Shown: positions 20,018 through 31,251 of the stretch, piece by piece
How the letters are laid out: every line of letters starts with the position of its first letter
How positions within the stretch are numbered: the first letter of the stretch is position 1
DNA from: an uncultured Pelagibacteraceae bacterium
GTDB taxonomy: Bacteria > Pseudomonadota > Alphaproteobacteria > Pelagibacterales > Pelagibacteraceae
Direction of reading: 5' to 3'
DNA: 64,000 bases
NCBI GenBank assembly: GCA_902633965.1
Contig: CACPID010000004.1
Coordinates: 1 to 64,000, forward strand
Translations under genes and position numbers: made by a program
Notes under the pieces: model-generated
Databases searched by the model: none
What the model was told of the DNA's origin: nothing
What the model saw: only the letters and a program-made list of their open reading frames with translations

Positions 20018-20422
20018 ATGAATATTGATTATACAGTGACTGCATTAATGTTTCCCGCGATACCGTTGCTCATGGGTGTCTATAGCAATAGATTTCATAC
20101 TTTAAGTAAATTAATTAGAGAACTTCATGATGAGCATGTTTATGAAAAACATATACCTCCTGAATGGAAAAAACAATTTATTAACTTAAGTAAGAGAATA
20201 TCTATTCTAAGATGGACAATAATGTTCGCAGCTTTTGGTTTTCTATTTAATATGTTAACTGTATTTGCTCTGTATTTAGATACTTTATTTGTAGCCAGAG
20301 TTATTTTTGGATCATGTTGTCTATCAATGATTATATCTATAGCGTTTTTTATAAGAGAAATTCAGATTTCAACAAGTGCCTTAAATTTGCATATGTCCGA
20401 TATGGACGTTCATATAGATTAG
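20018..20422 (+). CDS. DUF2721 family membrane protein
   Basis: The 134-residue protein has an N-terminal hydrophobic segment ('ALMFPAIPLLMGVYSNRF'), then 'IRELHDE', and two further hydrophobic helices around residues 68-90 and 92-113, ending in a soluble tail. This layout and the conserved 'SNRF..L..LIR.LH' region match DUF2721. No function is known for this family. It stands alone between divergent ubiA and convergent qor, overlapping the qor end by 4 bases. Confidence 0.75.
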   Translation: MNIDYTVTALMFPAIPLLMGVYSNRFHTLSKLIRELHDEHVYEKHIPPEWKKQFINLSKRISILRWTIMFAAFGFLFNMLTVFALYLDTLFVARVIFGSCCLSMIISIAFFIREIQISTSALNLHMSDMDVHID

Positions 20423-21393
20423 TTAGGTATTATTACTGCAGGACCAATTAATTTTCTTGCTTCTAAATCTTCATGAGCATTTTTAGCCTGATCAAGAGTA
20501 TATTTTTTTGAAATATCTATTTTTATTTTTTTTGAAATTACTGCATCGAATACTTTTTTAGCAGAATCCTCTAACTCTTTCCTGGTTATAGTATAGTGAG
20601 CAATTGACGGTCTAGTAAAAAATAGTCCTTTTGTATTTATGTGCTTTTTGACATCAATTGTATTTACATATCCTGAGGCGTTTCCAAATGCTACCATCAT
20701 ACCTCTGATTTTTAAGCATTCAATTGAACCTTCAAAAGTTTTTTGTCCTACACCATCGTACACTACATCAACTGCATTCTTTCCAAATAATTTCTCGACT
20801 TCTTCAACAAAATTTTTTTCAGCATAATTAATCACATGGTGACAACCATTTTTTTTTGCAATTTCTTCCTTTTCTTTTGATCCAACTGTACCTATTACTT
20901 CGCAACCAATGGAGTTTGCCCATTGACATAAAATTTGTCCCACTCCACCAGCTGCAGCATGAAATAGAACTTTATCACCTTTTTTTGCTTTATAACTTCT
21001 ATGAAGCAAATATTCAGCAGTTATACCCTTTAATACAATACATGATGCTACTTCATTAGTTATGCCATCTGGCACGCTTACAAGTTTTTCTTGAGGCATA
21101 ATTTGTTTTTCTGAGTAAGCACCTATAGGCATTGATGCATGACTTACTCTATCTCCAATTTTAAATAAATTTACCTCAGATCCGACTTCTTCAATAACGC
21201 CACACGCTTCTAGGCCAATTCCACTTGGTAATGGTATAGGATATAGACCAGTACGATGATAAACATCGATATAATTAAGACCTATTGATAAATTTTTAAT
21301 CAAAACTTCTTTAGGACCTGGCTTACCAATTTCGACATCTTTAAGTTCTAATACCTCTGGTCCACCAAATTTCTTAATTTCTATTACTTTCAT
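20419..21393 (-). CDS. NAD(P)H:quinone oxidoreductase (zeta-crystallin-like, QOR)
   Basis: A 324-residue medium-chain dehydrogenase/reductase without the zinc-ligand cysteines, which places it in the quinone oxidoreductase branch. Typical regions are 'IGLNYIDVYHRTGLYP' near residue 37, 'PLPSGIGLEACGVIEEVG' near 54 and the NADPH-binding 'VLFHAAAGGVGQILCQWA' near 143. Such enzymes reduce quinones or other electrophilic carbonyls with NADPH in the cytosol. It follows the pirin gene by 2 bases and is last in a run of stress/redox-like genes (HAD, CDGSH, DoxX, pirin). Confidence 0.9.
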   Translation of the reverse strand: MKVIEIKKFGGPEVLELKDVEIGKPGPKEVLIKNLSIGLNYIDVYHRTGLYPIPLPSGIGLEACGVIEEVGSEVNLFKIGDRVSHASMPIGAYSEKQIMPQEKLVSVPDGITNEVASCIVLKGITAEYLLHRSYKAKKGDKVLFHAAAGGVGQILCQWANSIGCEVIGTVGSKEKEEIAKKNGCHHVINYAEKNFVEEVEKLFGKNAVDVVYDGVGQKTFEGSIECLKIRGMMVAFGNASGYVNTIDVKKHINTKGLFFTRPSIAHYTITRKELEDSAKKVFDAVISKKIKIDISKKYTLDQAKNAHEDLEARKLIGPAVIIPN

Positions 21394-21395
21394 AG

Positions 21396-22232
21396 TTATT
21401 TTACGAATGTGCCATTATGGTAATCATTTATTGCTTCTAAGATCTCCGCTTTTGTATTCATTACGAAAGGACCTCCTCTAGCAATCTTTTCACCAATTGG
21501 CTTACCAGATATAAGTAAAAAATTTGATTTTATTAACGACTCTACTATTAATTTTGACCCCTTTGTAAGTAAAACTAGTTTTGAATCTGTGATTTTCTCA
21601 TGTTTTTTTTCACCAACTTTAATTTCTCCATTTATTAAATAAATAAAAGAATTATGGGTCTCAGGTAAATTGAAATCAAAAATTTTATCTTTATTAAGAA
21701 CCACATCAAAATATAACGGTTGGACATTGTGCTTGTTAACTGGTCCCTCAGTACTATTAAATTTTCCAGCAATAACTTTTACGGTTTTCTCGCTGTCCCT
21801 ATGAGTTTTCATTTTTTCAGAGTCTATATAAATATATTCAGGTTTACTCATCTTTAATTTTGCAGGCATATTTATCCAAAGCTGAAAACCATGAAGCTTG
21901 CCTTCTTTCATAGCTGGCATTTCAGAATGAATTATTCCACTACCAGTCTTCATCCATTGAACATCACCTGCTGTCATCCTTCCTTCTCCACCAGCACTAT
22001 CTTTGTGCTCAAAATCTCCTGAAAGCATATAAGTAACTGTTTCAATTCCTCTATGCGGATGTGGTGGAAAGCCTCCAACGTAATCATCTTTATTCTCCGA
22101 ACCAAACTCATCTAACATTAGAAATGGATCGAGATAATCTGGATCAACACCAATACTTCTTTTTAACTTTACCCCAGCTCCATCAGAGGAAATAATTGGA
22201 TCGACTATTCTATCAACTTCAATCTGTTTCAT
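21396..22232 (-). CDS. Pirin family protein
   Basis: The 278-residue protein is a double-cupin pirin. The metal-binding N-terminal cupin has 'FPPHPHRGIETVTYM' near residue 56 and 'SGIIHSEMP' near 98, giving the H-H-H-E set. Bacterial pirins bind Fe or Ni and some act as quercetinases, but the cell role is usually unknown. It lies 1 base downstream of the DoxX gene and 2 bases upstream of qor, so it is probably in a common mRNA with redox-related neighbours. Confidence 0.93.
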   Translation of the reverse strand: MKQIEVDRIVDPIISSDGAGVKLKRSIGVDPDYLDPFLMLDEFGSENKDDYVGGFPPHPHRGIETVTYMLSGDFEHKDSAGGEGRMTAGDVQWMKTGSGIIHSEMPAMKEGKLHGFQLWINMPAKLKMSKPEYIYIDSEKMKTHRDSEKTVKVIAGKFNSTEGPVNKHNVQPLYFDVVLNKDKIFDFNLPETHNSFIYLINGEIKVGEKKHEKITDSKLVLLTKGSKLIVESLIKSNFLLISGKPIGEKIARGGPFVMNTKAEILEAINDYHNGTFVK

Positions 22233-22233
22233 T

Positions 22234-22644
22234 TTAGGATCTATTGCCTTTGATTAAAAAATATAAACCACCTATAAAAAGAAAAATTTGTACACTAGTA
22301 AAAAGCTTTGTATTTATAAACCAATCTGAATGAGCAATTGCAAATATATTAATCATCAAAATTATGATTGTAAAACCAGCTGCTCGAGTAATAAAATTTC
22401 CATACGGATTTTTAATAAATCCTCCGATTATTAAAGCAGCTCCTACCGCAACTTCTGTAATTGCAACAAATGATGCTAAAGCAGGAGATAAGTCAAAATA
22501 CTCAATTAGACCCTGTGGTGGTAACGGAAATTTATTTAAACCATAAATTAAAAAAGCTATTGCTATTCCAAATCTTAAAAATAAAGATGCCAATGCCTCA
22601 AAATTTGAGAAGAAATCATTTATCTTATTTATAAATATTTTCAT
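22234..22644 (-). CDS. DoxX family membrane protein
   Basis: A 136-residue protein with four hydrophobic helices and the DoxX pattern 'LFLRFGIAIAFLIYGLNKF' near residue 18 and 'EVAVGAALIIGG' near 62. I choose the ATG at 22644 (MKIFINKINDFF) because longer readings would run into the upstream CDGSH gene, which ends at 22646. DoxX proteins are membrane components of small oxidoreductase systems of mostly unclear role. Its neighbours, pirin and a CDGSH iron-sulfur protein, fit a redox context. Confidence 0.85.
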   Translation of the reverse strand: MKIFINKINDFFSNFEALASLFLRFGIAIAFLIYGLNKFPLPPQGLIEYFDLSPALASFVAITEVAVGAALIIGGFIKNPYGNFITRAAGFTIIILMINIFAIAHSDWFINTKLFTSVQIFLFIGGLYFLIKGNRS

Positions 22645-22645
22645 A

Positions 22646-22885
22646 TTATTTATTATGCGACCCATCACAAAATGGCCGATTGTTAGTTTGTTTGCAAGTG
22701 CAAAAAAACATTTTTTTTGTCTCATCTGCTATAAATTTAACTGGGCTAAATTCTGTATTTTTATGAGACCCGTCACAAAACGGTTGCTTAGAACTTAATC
22801 CGCATGAACACCAAAAATAAGATTTATTCTTTTCGACCTCAACCACAATAGCGCTATTTCCAGCTTTTTTTCCCTTTAACATCAA
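22646..22885 (-). CDS. CDGSH iron-sulfur protein with two CDGSH motifs
   Basis: The 79-residue protein carries two copies of the 2Fe-2S binding motif: C-S-C-G-L...PFCDGSH near residues 28-42 and C-T-C-K...PFCDGSH near 62-77. Each has the C-X-C-Xn-C-X3-H ligand set, so it should bind two clusters, as in the tandem-CDGSH bacterial subfamily. No membrane anchor is seen, so it is probably soluble. Function may be electron transfer or cluster supply. It ends 1 base before the DoxX start. Confidence 0.92.
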   Translation of the reverse strand: MMLKGKKAGNSAIVVEVEKNKSYFWCSCGLSSKQPFCDGSHKNTEFSPVKFIADETKKMFFCTCKQTNNRPFCDGSHNK

Positions 22886-22910
22886 TACCTCTTTCTTTTG
22901 AAATGTGAAT

Positions 22911-23576
22911 TTAATTTAGCATTTCGAGTAATTCATTTAAATTTTTAATTTCATAATTTGGTTGATAGTCTAAGTTATCAAATACATTATTATTTCGGTT
23001 TACCCAAATAGAATTATAACCATAATTTCCACCAGCAGATACGTCCCAAGTATTTGCACTTAAAAAAGCTATTTCTTTTTTTTTGAAACTATATTTTTTA
23101 ATTGGCATGTCGTAAACTTTTGAGCTAGGTTTGTAAATACCAACATTTTCAATTGAGAAAATATCATCAAAAATATTATCTAAATTATTACTATTTACTA
23201 ATTCATCTAGAAGACCAGGAGTTCCGTTTGAAAGTATTGATAATTTAAATTTTTTATTCTTTAAGTCTTTTAAAACATTAGGTACTTCATTAAATGTTGA
23301 AAGTTTTTTGTAAAGACTTAATAATTCATTTTTCATTTCAGGATCAATATCGAATACTTTCATAGATTTATTTAAACTATCTTCTGTTACTTGCCAGAAA
23401 TCTTTATGTCTATCCATTAAACTTCGTAGCCAAGTATATTCAAGCTGTGTTGTTCTCCAGTAATTAGCAAAACTTTCCCATTTATCACCTATTTTATTTT
23501 TACATTTCTCTGCTGCGGAGTTAACATCAAATAAAGTACCATATGCATCAAAAATAATTGCTTTAATATTTTTCAT
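22911..23576 (-). CDS. Haloacid dehalogenase type II-like HAD hydrolase
   Basis: The 221-residue protein matches the L-2-haloacid dehalogenase branch: nucleophile motif 'IIFDAYGTLFDVNSA' (residues 8-22, Asp10), 'LSILSNGTPGLLD' near 113, Lys in 'YKPSSKVYD' near 148 and 'FLSANTWDVSAGGNYGY' near 170. The true substrate may not be halogenated; many members are general small-molecule phosphatases or dehalogenases. It is the first gene of the - strand HAD-CDGSH-DoxX-pirin-qor group and is divergent from rsmE with a 23-base gap. Confidence 0.88.
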   Translation of the reverse strand: MKNIKAIIFDAYGTLFDVNSAAEKCKNKIGDKWESFANYWRTTQLEYTWLRSLMDRHKDFWQVTEDSLNKSMKVFDIDPEMKNELLSLYKKLSTFNEVPNVLKDLKNKKFKLSILSNGTPGLLDELVNSNNLDNIFDDIFSIENVGIYKPSSKVYDMPIKKYSFKKKEIAFLSANTWDVSAGGNYGYNSIWVNRNNNVFDNLDYQPNYEIKNLNELLEMLN

Positions 23577-23599
23577 AAATCAGATTAATATAATTATTA

Positions 23600-24307
23600 A
23601 TGAATAATTTAAGACTATTCTATCAAAAAAAATTGTCCGATAATCTTATTGGGAATTTGGATAAAAAACAATCTCACTATGTTAGCAAGGTTATGAGATT
23701 GAGAGAAAATGATGAGTTTAATGTTTTTAACGAGTCAGGAGAATGGATTGCACAAATAAAAAAAATTAATAAAACAGGCATTGAATTCCAAATTGTTAAA
23801 CAGTTAAGATCCAAAGAGAGCAGAGTAGACATATGGTTAGCTTTTTCTCCAATTAAATCGAATTATTTTAATTTTATGATTCAAAAATCAACAGAGCTTG
23901 GAGTAACAAAATTTATTCCTGTCATATTTGAAAGAAGTATTGTTAGAAAGATAAATAATGACAGACTAAAAAAGATTATTATAGAGGCAACTGAGCAATC
24001 AAACAGAATTTGCACACCAGAGATAGAAAGTCCTGTAAAGCTACAAAATTTTCTATCAAGCTATGAAGATAAAATTAAATTAATCTTTACTGACCTTAAT
24101 TCTAATAAAAAAAAAGTATCTTTAATAAAGTCTGAAAAAAAACCATTATGCATATTAATTGGACCAGAAGGTGATTTTTCCGAGTCGGAAAGGTTAAAAA
24201 TTCTAAATTTTAAAGATGTTGAAACAATTAAATTAAATGACAATATTCTTCGTTCAGAAACAGCAGCAATTTCGGCGTTATCTGTGATTAATTTTATAAT
24301 AAATTGA
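23600..24307 (+). CDS. rsmE: 16S rRNA (uracil1498-N3)-methyltransferase
   Basis: The 235-residue SPOUT methyltransferase modifies U1498 of 16S rRNA. It shows 'HYVSKVMRLRENDEFNVFN' near residue 26, 'KSTELGVTKFIPV' near 97, 'QSNRICTPEI' near 133, the SAM/knot motif 'LIGPEGDFSESE' near 188 and 'LNDNILRSETAAISALSV' near 213. All are family standards and the length is normal. It is followed by a 60-base AT-rich gap that should hold the coxB promoter, though I cannot pick out clear -35/-10 boxes. Confidence 0.95.
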   Translation: MNNLRLFYQKKLSDNLIGNLDKKQSHYVSKVMRLRENDEFNVFNESGEWIAQIKKINKTGIEFQIVKQLRSKESRVDIWLAFSPIKSNYFNFMIQKSTELGVTKFIPVIFERSIVRKINNDRLKKIIIEATEQSNRICTPEIESPVKLQNFLSSYEDKIKLIFTDLNSNKKKVSLIKSEKKPLCILIGPEGDFSESERLKILNFKDVETIKLNDNILRSETAAISALSVINFIIN

Positions 24308-24367
24308 TAAATTGTCGCGAAAACATTAGTGTAATTTTAATTATTTAGTTCTATATAGTTCATAACA

Positions 24368-26822
<2,455 letters not shown>

Positions 26823-26841
26823 ACACATATATAATTTAAAG

Positions 26842-27753
26842 ATGTCTACAACTAATATAAGAGCCAAAAAACAAAGTGTTTCAGACATAAAAGTTTTTAA
26901 TGAGCTTATAAAGCTAATGAAACCAAGAGTAATGTCATTAGTTATTTTTACTTGCGCAGTTGGCTTATTATCTTCACCAATAGTTCTTTCAGTAAAAGAC
27001 GCGATGATAGGAATTTTATTTGTTGCGATGGGAGCTGGGGCAGCAGGAACACTTAACATGTGGTATGAGGCTGATTTGGACAAGCTAATGTCTAGAACTT
27101 GTTTAAGACCTATTCCAAGAGGTAAAGTTAATAAAGACCAAGCATTAATTTTTGGCATTCTATTGTCAATTATATCTGTCGTTAGCCTTTATTATTTTAG
27201 TAATTTTTTATCAGCGTTTTTATTATTCTTTACTATTTTCTTTTACGTTATTGTTTATACCATTTGGCTAAAAAGAAAAACTTCACAAAACATTGTTATT
27301 GGGGGAGCTTCAGGAGCATTACCTCCTGTTATAGGATGGACTATTGCAACTAACTCTTTATCTATAGAACCACTAACATTATTTCTAATTATATTTATTT
27401 GGACACCGTCACATTTTTGGGCACTTAGCCTTTACAAAGCAAATGATTATAAAAGAGCAAAAATTCCAATGCTCCCAATAACAGACGGAATTCAAAATAC
27501 AAAAAAAAATATTTTAATTTACTCTTTGCTAATGATACCAACTATTTTAATACCATATTATATTGGGTTTGCTGGATTAACATTTTTAATCCCGTCTTTA
27601 GCACTGACCTTATATTACAACTATATTTGTTTTAATCTTTACAGTTATAAAAAAAATAAATTTGATAAAAATATAGCAAAACACATATTCAGTTATTCAA
27701 TAATATATTTATTTCTAATTTTCGTAATATTTTTGATTGATAAATTAATTTAA
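26842..27753 (+). CDS. ctaB: Protoheme IX farnesyltransferase (heme O synthase)
   Basis: CtaB adds the farnesyl tail to heme b, the first step to heme a for the oxidase. The 303-residue UbiA-superfamily membrane protein has the aspartate-rich motif 'NMWYEADLDKLMSRT' near residue 72 and the second conserved region 'ALSLYKANDYKRAKIPMLP' near 193, with about eight hydrophobic helices. It lies 27 bases downstream of coxA and its stop overlaps the start of the 40-codon gene by one base (TAATG). Confidence 0.96.
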   Translation: MSTTNIRAKKQSVSDIKVFNELIKLMKPRVMSLVIFTCAVGLLSSPIVLSVKDAMIGILFVAMGAGAAGTLNMWYEADLDKLMSRTCLRPIPRGKVNKDQALIFGILLSIISVVSLYYFSNFLSAFLLFFTIFFYVIVYTIWLKRKTSQNIVIGGASGALPPVIGWTIATNSLSIEPLTLFLIIFIWTPSHFWALSLYKANDYKRAKIPMLPITDGIQNTKKNILIYSLLMIPTILIPYYIGFAGLTFLIPSLALTLYYNYICFNLYSYKKNKFDKNIAKHIFSYSIIYLFLIFVIFLIDKLI

Positions 27754-27875
27754 TGATACCTGATAAAAAATTAAAAAAACGAAATATATGGACAGCACTT
27801 GGGTTGTTATTATTTATAGTTTTTTTATTTATATTTACGCTATTTAACATTGGAGTATTTGACAGACCTTTATAG
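27753..27875 (+). CDS. CoxF-like 40-residue membrane protein
   Basis: A short gene: ATG overlaps the ctaB stop (TAATG) and the TAG at 27873-27875 lies three bases before the cox11 start. The product has a basic N terminus (PDKKLKKRN), one hydrophobic helix of about 20 residues (WTALGLLLFIVFLFIFTLFN) and ends GVFDRPL. Many alphaproteobacterial cox operons carry a tiny one-helix protein (CoxF) at exactly this place between ctaB and ctaG, so I read it as that. Its role is probably in oxidase assembly, inferred from position only. Confidence 0.75.
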   Translation: MIPDKKLKKRNIWTALGLLLFIVFLFIFTLFNIGVFDRPL

Positions 27876-27878
27876 ATT

Positions 27879-28424
27879 ATGAAAAAAAAAACTTTAACAC
27901 CTTTAATCCTTGGAGGAATTTTTTTCTTTATGTTAGGTCTCTCATTTGCAGCAGTCCCATTATACGATCTCTTTTGTAGAGTAACTGGTTTTGGCGGTAC
28001 TACACAAGTATCAAAAGAAGCACCAAAAATTGTTTTAGATAATGTGATTAGTGTAAGACTTGATACAAATGTTAATAGTAATCTTTCTTGGGATTTTAAA
28101 GCTAAAAAAAATCTTTTAGATGTAAAGCCAGGCAAAGTTTACAACATCGATTTCGAGGTTCAAAATGTTGGAAATGAACCGTCCGCAGGGGTTGCTAGTT
28201 ATAATGTTTCACCTTCATCCTTTGGTCAATATTTTAATAAGTTAGGTTGTTTTTGTTTTGAAAAACAGATATTAAAACCAGGTGAAAAAGCCGTTTATAA
28301 ACTAGTTTTTTATTTAGATCCTGAGCTTGTAAACGACCCAAAAACTGCAAATGTTGAAGATGTAACTATGTCATATACTTTTTTTTCGTCTGATTATTAT
28401 AAACAATCAAAGAATATAAATTGA
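27879..28424 (+). CDS. ctaG: Cytochrome c oxidase assembly protein Cox11/CtaG
   Basis: Cox11 delivers copper to the CuB site of subunit I. The 181-residue protein has one N-terminal membrane helix (about residues 9-27) followed by 'AAVPLYDLFCRVTGFGGTTQ' and the copper-binding pair 'LGCFCFEKQILKPGE' near residue 123, with 'FYLDPEL' afterwards. All are family hallmarks, and the soluble domain faces the periplasm. It is positioned between the CoxF-like gene and coxC with 3- and 4-base gaps. Confidence 0.96.
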   Translation: MKKKTLTPLILGGIFFFMLGLSFAAVPLYDLFCRVTGFGGTTQVSKEAPKIVLDNVISVRLDTNVNSNLSWDFKAKKNLLDVKPGKVYNIDFEVQNVGNEPSAGVASYNVSPSSFGQYFNKLGCFCFEKQILKPGEKAVYKLVFYLDPELVNDPKTANVEDVTMSYTFFSSDYYKQSKNIN

Positions 28425-28428
28425 TATT

Positions 28429-29220
28429 ATGTCCAGCGGAGAGCAAAAACACGATTATCACTTAGTTGACCCAAGTCCTTGGCCAATTTATACATCTTTT
28501 GCAACATTAATAACTGCCGTTGGTTCAGTTTATTATTTTCATAGCAAAGTGATGTGGGCGATGATTTTAGGTTTTGTCTTACTTATCTATGGAGCTTACA
28601 TGTGGTTTAGAGATGTGGTGATCGAGGCAGAGCATCAAGGTCATCATACACCTGTAGTTCAAATACATCATAGATATGGAATGACTTTATTTATTGCCTC
28701 AGAAGTTATGTTTTTTGTTGCTTGGTTCTGGGCATATTTTGATGCAAGTTTGTTTCCATCAGAATTTGTTGGAAATGTATGGCCACCTAAAGATATTGAA
28801 GTTTTTGATCCTTGGGACATCCCTTTAATAAATACACTAGTTTTACTTTTATCAGGCACAACAGTAACATGGGCTCATCATGCTTTACTTGAGGACGATA
28901 GGAAAAGCTTTATTCAAGGTTTAAGCTTAACTGTTTTTTTAGGATTGTGTTTTACTGCACTTCAAGCTTACGAATATCACCATGCAACATTTAGCTTCTC
29001 AGGACATATCTATGGAGCAACTTTTTACATGGCAACAGGATTTCATGGCTTTCATGTTGTTGTAGGAACAATTTTTTTAGCAGTGTGTTTGTGGAGAGGA
29101 AAATTAGGACATTTTAACAAAGACCATCATTTTGGATTTGAAGCCGCTGCTTGGTATTGGCATTTTGTTGATGTAGTTTGGCTATTTTTATTCGCAGCAA
29201 TTTATATTTGGGGTAGTTAA
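28429..29220 (+). CDS. coxC: Cytochrome c oxidase subunit III
   Basis: The 263-residue subunit has seven membrane helices. Typical segments include 'HDYHLVDPSPWPIYTSF' at the N terminus, 'RYGMTLFIASEVMFFVAWFW' (near residue 83), 'LLSGTTVTWAHHALL' near 140 and 'ATGFHGFHVVVGTIFL' near 202. Subunit III stabilises the oxidase against turnover inactivation. It lies between cox11 and surf1; gaps are 4 and 7 bases, so the set is surely cotranscribed. Confidence 0.97.
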   Translation: MSSGEQKHDYHLVDPSPWPIYTSFATLITAVGSVYYFHSKVMWAMILGFVLLIYGAYMWFRDVVIEAEHQGHHTPVVQIHHRYGMTLFIASEVMFFVAWFWAYFDASLFPSEFVGNVWPPKDIEVFDPWDIPLINTLVLLLSGTTVTWAHHALLEDDRKSFIQGLSLTVFLGLCFTALQAYEYHHATFSFSGHIYGATFYMATGFHGFHVVVGTIFLAVCLWRGKLGHFNKDHHFGFEAAAWYWHFVDVVWLFLFAAIYIWGS

Positions 29221-29227
29221 AAAATAA

Positions 29228-29878
29228 TTGAAGAACAAATTTCTTTTTTCGGTTTTTGTATATTTTTTTATTTTAATTTTTATAAGCCTTGGCGTTTGGC
29301 AAATTGTAAGACTAAATTGGAAATTAAATTTAATCTCTGAAATCGAGGAAAATATTAACTCTAAACCAGTTTTTTTTTCAGGAAATAATCCACATAATTT
29401 TAAAAAAATCCAGTTTGAAGCAAATTTTGAGAATTCAAAATTAATTTATTTATATAGTCTAAATGAAAAAGGTGAACCTGGCTTCGATATTGTAAATACA
29501 ATTAGTATAGAAAATAGTTATTATCTTTTAAACAGAGGATGGATACCAAGAGACTTAAAAAATAAAAGTTTTGGAATATCAAGTACAAATTTTCAAGGTA
29601 TTTTAAAAAAAAAATCAAACAAAAATTATTTTAAGCCAAAAAATGATATACAAAATAATTATTGGTTCACACTAAATGATAATGACCTTTTTGAGTATAC
29701 TGGAAGAAAATTTTCAAATTTTATAATTTATGAAACGAACAATAGATTAAATTTTCCAAATCCAAAAAAAATTACTGCAAATATTTCAAATAATCATTTA
29801 AAATACTCGCTTACATGGTTTTCATTAGCGATTTCAATTTTTTTAATATATTTATATTTTAGAAAAAAAAATTACTAA
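29228..29878 (+). CDS. SURF1 family oxidase assembly protein, TTG start
   Basis: SURF1 helps insert heme a into subunit I. The 216-residue protein has two terminal membrane helices (about 5-25 and 192-210) around a periplasmic domain, with 'GVWQIVRLNWKLNLI' near residue 22, 'GFDIVN' and 'YYLLNRGWIPRD' near 98, the classical SURF1 pattern. The start is TTG at 29228, since no ATG lies close before the conserved N-terminal helix and coxC ends at 29220. It shares a base with the thrC start (TAATG). Confidence 0.9.
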   Translation: MKNKFLFSVFVYFFILIFISLGVWQIVRLNWKLNLISEIEENINSKPVFFSGNNPHNFKKIQFEANFENSKLIYLYSLNEKGEPGFDIVNTISIENSYYLLNRGWIPRDLKNKSFGISSTNFQGILKKKSNKNYFKPKNDIQNNYWFTLNDNDLFEYTGRKFSNFIIYETNNRLNFPNPKKITANISNNHLKYSLTWFSLAISIFLIYLYFRKKNY

Positions 29879-31251
29879 TGGAATATATTAGCACACGAAA
29901 TAATCAAAAAATTTTTACTTTTAAGGACATTTTTTTAAAAGGTTTGGCAGATGATGGAGGTCTATTTATTCCAAAATCAGTAAAACCATTTAGCAAAGAG
30001 GAAATAAACAACTTTAAAAATCTTAGCTACAATGATTTGGCTGCAGAAATAATTAATCCATTTATTGGAGATTTTATGTCTAAAGATGATTTAATTTCTC
30101 TAATATCGAAATCATACTCAAATTTCAGAACTAAAAATGTTGTTAATATAAATAAATTAGGAAATTTAAAAGTTTTAGAACTTTTCCACGGTCCAACACT
30201 TGCTTTCAAAGATATTGCAATGCAACTGATAGGTAATTTTTATGAATATTATTTAAAATTTGAGAAAAAAAAAATTAATATTGTTGTGGCAACTTCAGGT
30301 GATACCGGTGCAGCTGCAATAGACGCCTTAAAAGGAAAAAAAAATTTGAATGTTTTTGTATTACATCCAAATAATAGAATTTCCCCTGTTCAGAGAAAAT
30401 TAATGACAACTTGCGAAGCGAGTAATGTATTTAATATTGCAATACAGGGAAACTTTGATGATTGTCAAAATTTAGTGAAAGCAATGTTTAATGACGAAAA
30501 GTTTTCTAAATCAATTAACATGTCAGGTGTAAACTCAATCAATTGGGCAAGAATTATTGCTCAAGCTGTCTATTATTTTTATGCTTACTTTAAGGTTGGA
30601 AATGGTCAGCCTTTATCTTTTTCTGTTCCAACTGGAAATTTTGGAGATATCTATGCCGGTTACTTAGCAAAAAAACTTGGTCTTCCAATTGACAAACTAG
30701 TTGTTGCTACAAATAAAAATGACATACTACATAGAGCAATATCTGGAGGTGATTATTCTCAAAAGAAAGTTATGGAAACAAATACACCAAGCATGGATAT
30801 TCAGATAGCGAGTAATTTTGAGAGGCTCTTATATGATGTAAAAGATTGTAACTCAGAAGTTACAAAAGATTTAATGAGTAAAATTAAAAACAATACTTAT
30901 AAAATTGATACCGAGGATTTAGGCAAAATACAAAAGAATTTTATATCTGAAATGCTTGATGAAAATGAAACTATTGAAATGATAAAAAAAATTAATGATG
31001 AGCATCAAACGGTCGTTGATCCACATACTGCAGTGGGGATAGGTGCCGTAAAAAAATTAGGAATAGAAAAAAATTGTGTTGTATTATCAACTGCTCACCC
31101 ATGTAAATTTCCAAAAGCAATAGAGGATGCAATTTCTAAGACTGAAAATTTACCAAATAGTCTTAAATACGTTAATGAGAGAAAAGAAAAATTTGAACTT
31201 CTTTCAAATGATATTCAAAAAGTTAAAAAATATGTAATGAATTCGATATGA
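29878..31251 (+). CDS. thrC: Threonine synthase
   Basis: ThrC converts O-phosphohomoserine to threonine using PLP. The 457-residue protein starts 'MEYISTRNNQKIFTFKDIFLKG', has 'GLADDGGLFIPK' and the PLP lysine in 'HGPTLAFKDIAMQLIG' near residue 108, 'VATSGDTGAAAIDALKG' near 138 and 'VPTGNFGDIYAGYLAKKLGLP' near 257 (split motif). Length fits the long proteobacterial form. It follows surf1, a common alphaproteobacterial order, and overlaps the peroxiredoxin start by 4 bases. Homoserine kinase is encoded on the other strand 1.8 kb away. Confidence 0.97.
   Translation: MEYISTRNNQKIFTFKDIFLKGLADDGGLFIPKSVKPFSKEEINNFKNLSYNDLAAEIINPFIGDFMSKDDLISLISKSYSNFRTKNVVNINKLGNLKVLELFHGPTLAFKDIAMQLIGNFYEYYLKFEKKKINIVVATSGDTGAAAIDALKGKKNLNVFVLHPNNRISPVQRKLMTTCEASNVFNIAIQGNFDDCQNLVKAMFNDEKFSKSINMSGVNSINWARIIAQAVYYFYAYFKVGNGQPLSFSVPTGNFGDIYAGYLAKKLGLPIDKLVVATNKNDILHRAISGGDYSQKKVMETNTPSMDIQIASNFERLLYDVKDCNSEVTKDLMSKIKNNTYKIDTEDLGKIQKNFISEMLDENETIEMIKKINDEHQTVVDPHTAVGIGAVKKLGIEKNCVVLSTAHPCKFPKAIEDAISKTENLPNSLKYVNERKEKFELLSNDIQKVKKYVMNSI

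Noticed and set aside
24308-24367. Riboswitch or leader RNA upstream of coxB
   Set aside because: The gap is only 60 AT-rich bases without a stable stem; a simple promoter is enough.
27689-28135. 148-codon frame antisense to ctaB, the CoxF-like gene and cox11
   Set aside because: Three recognised genes lie on the other strand in tight operon order, so this is a shadow frame.
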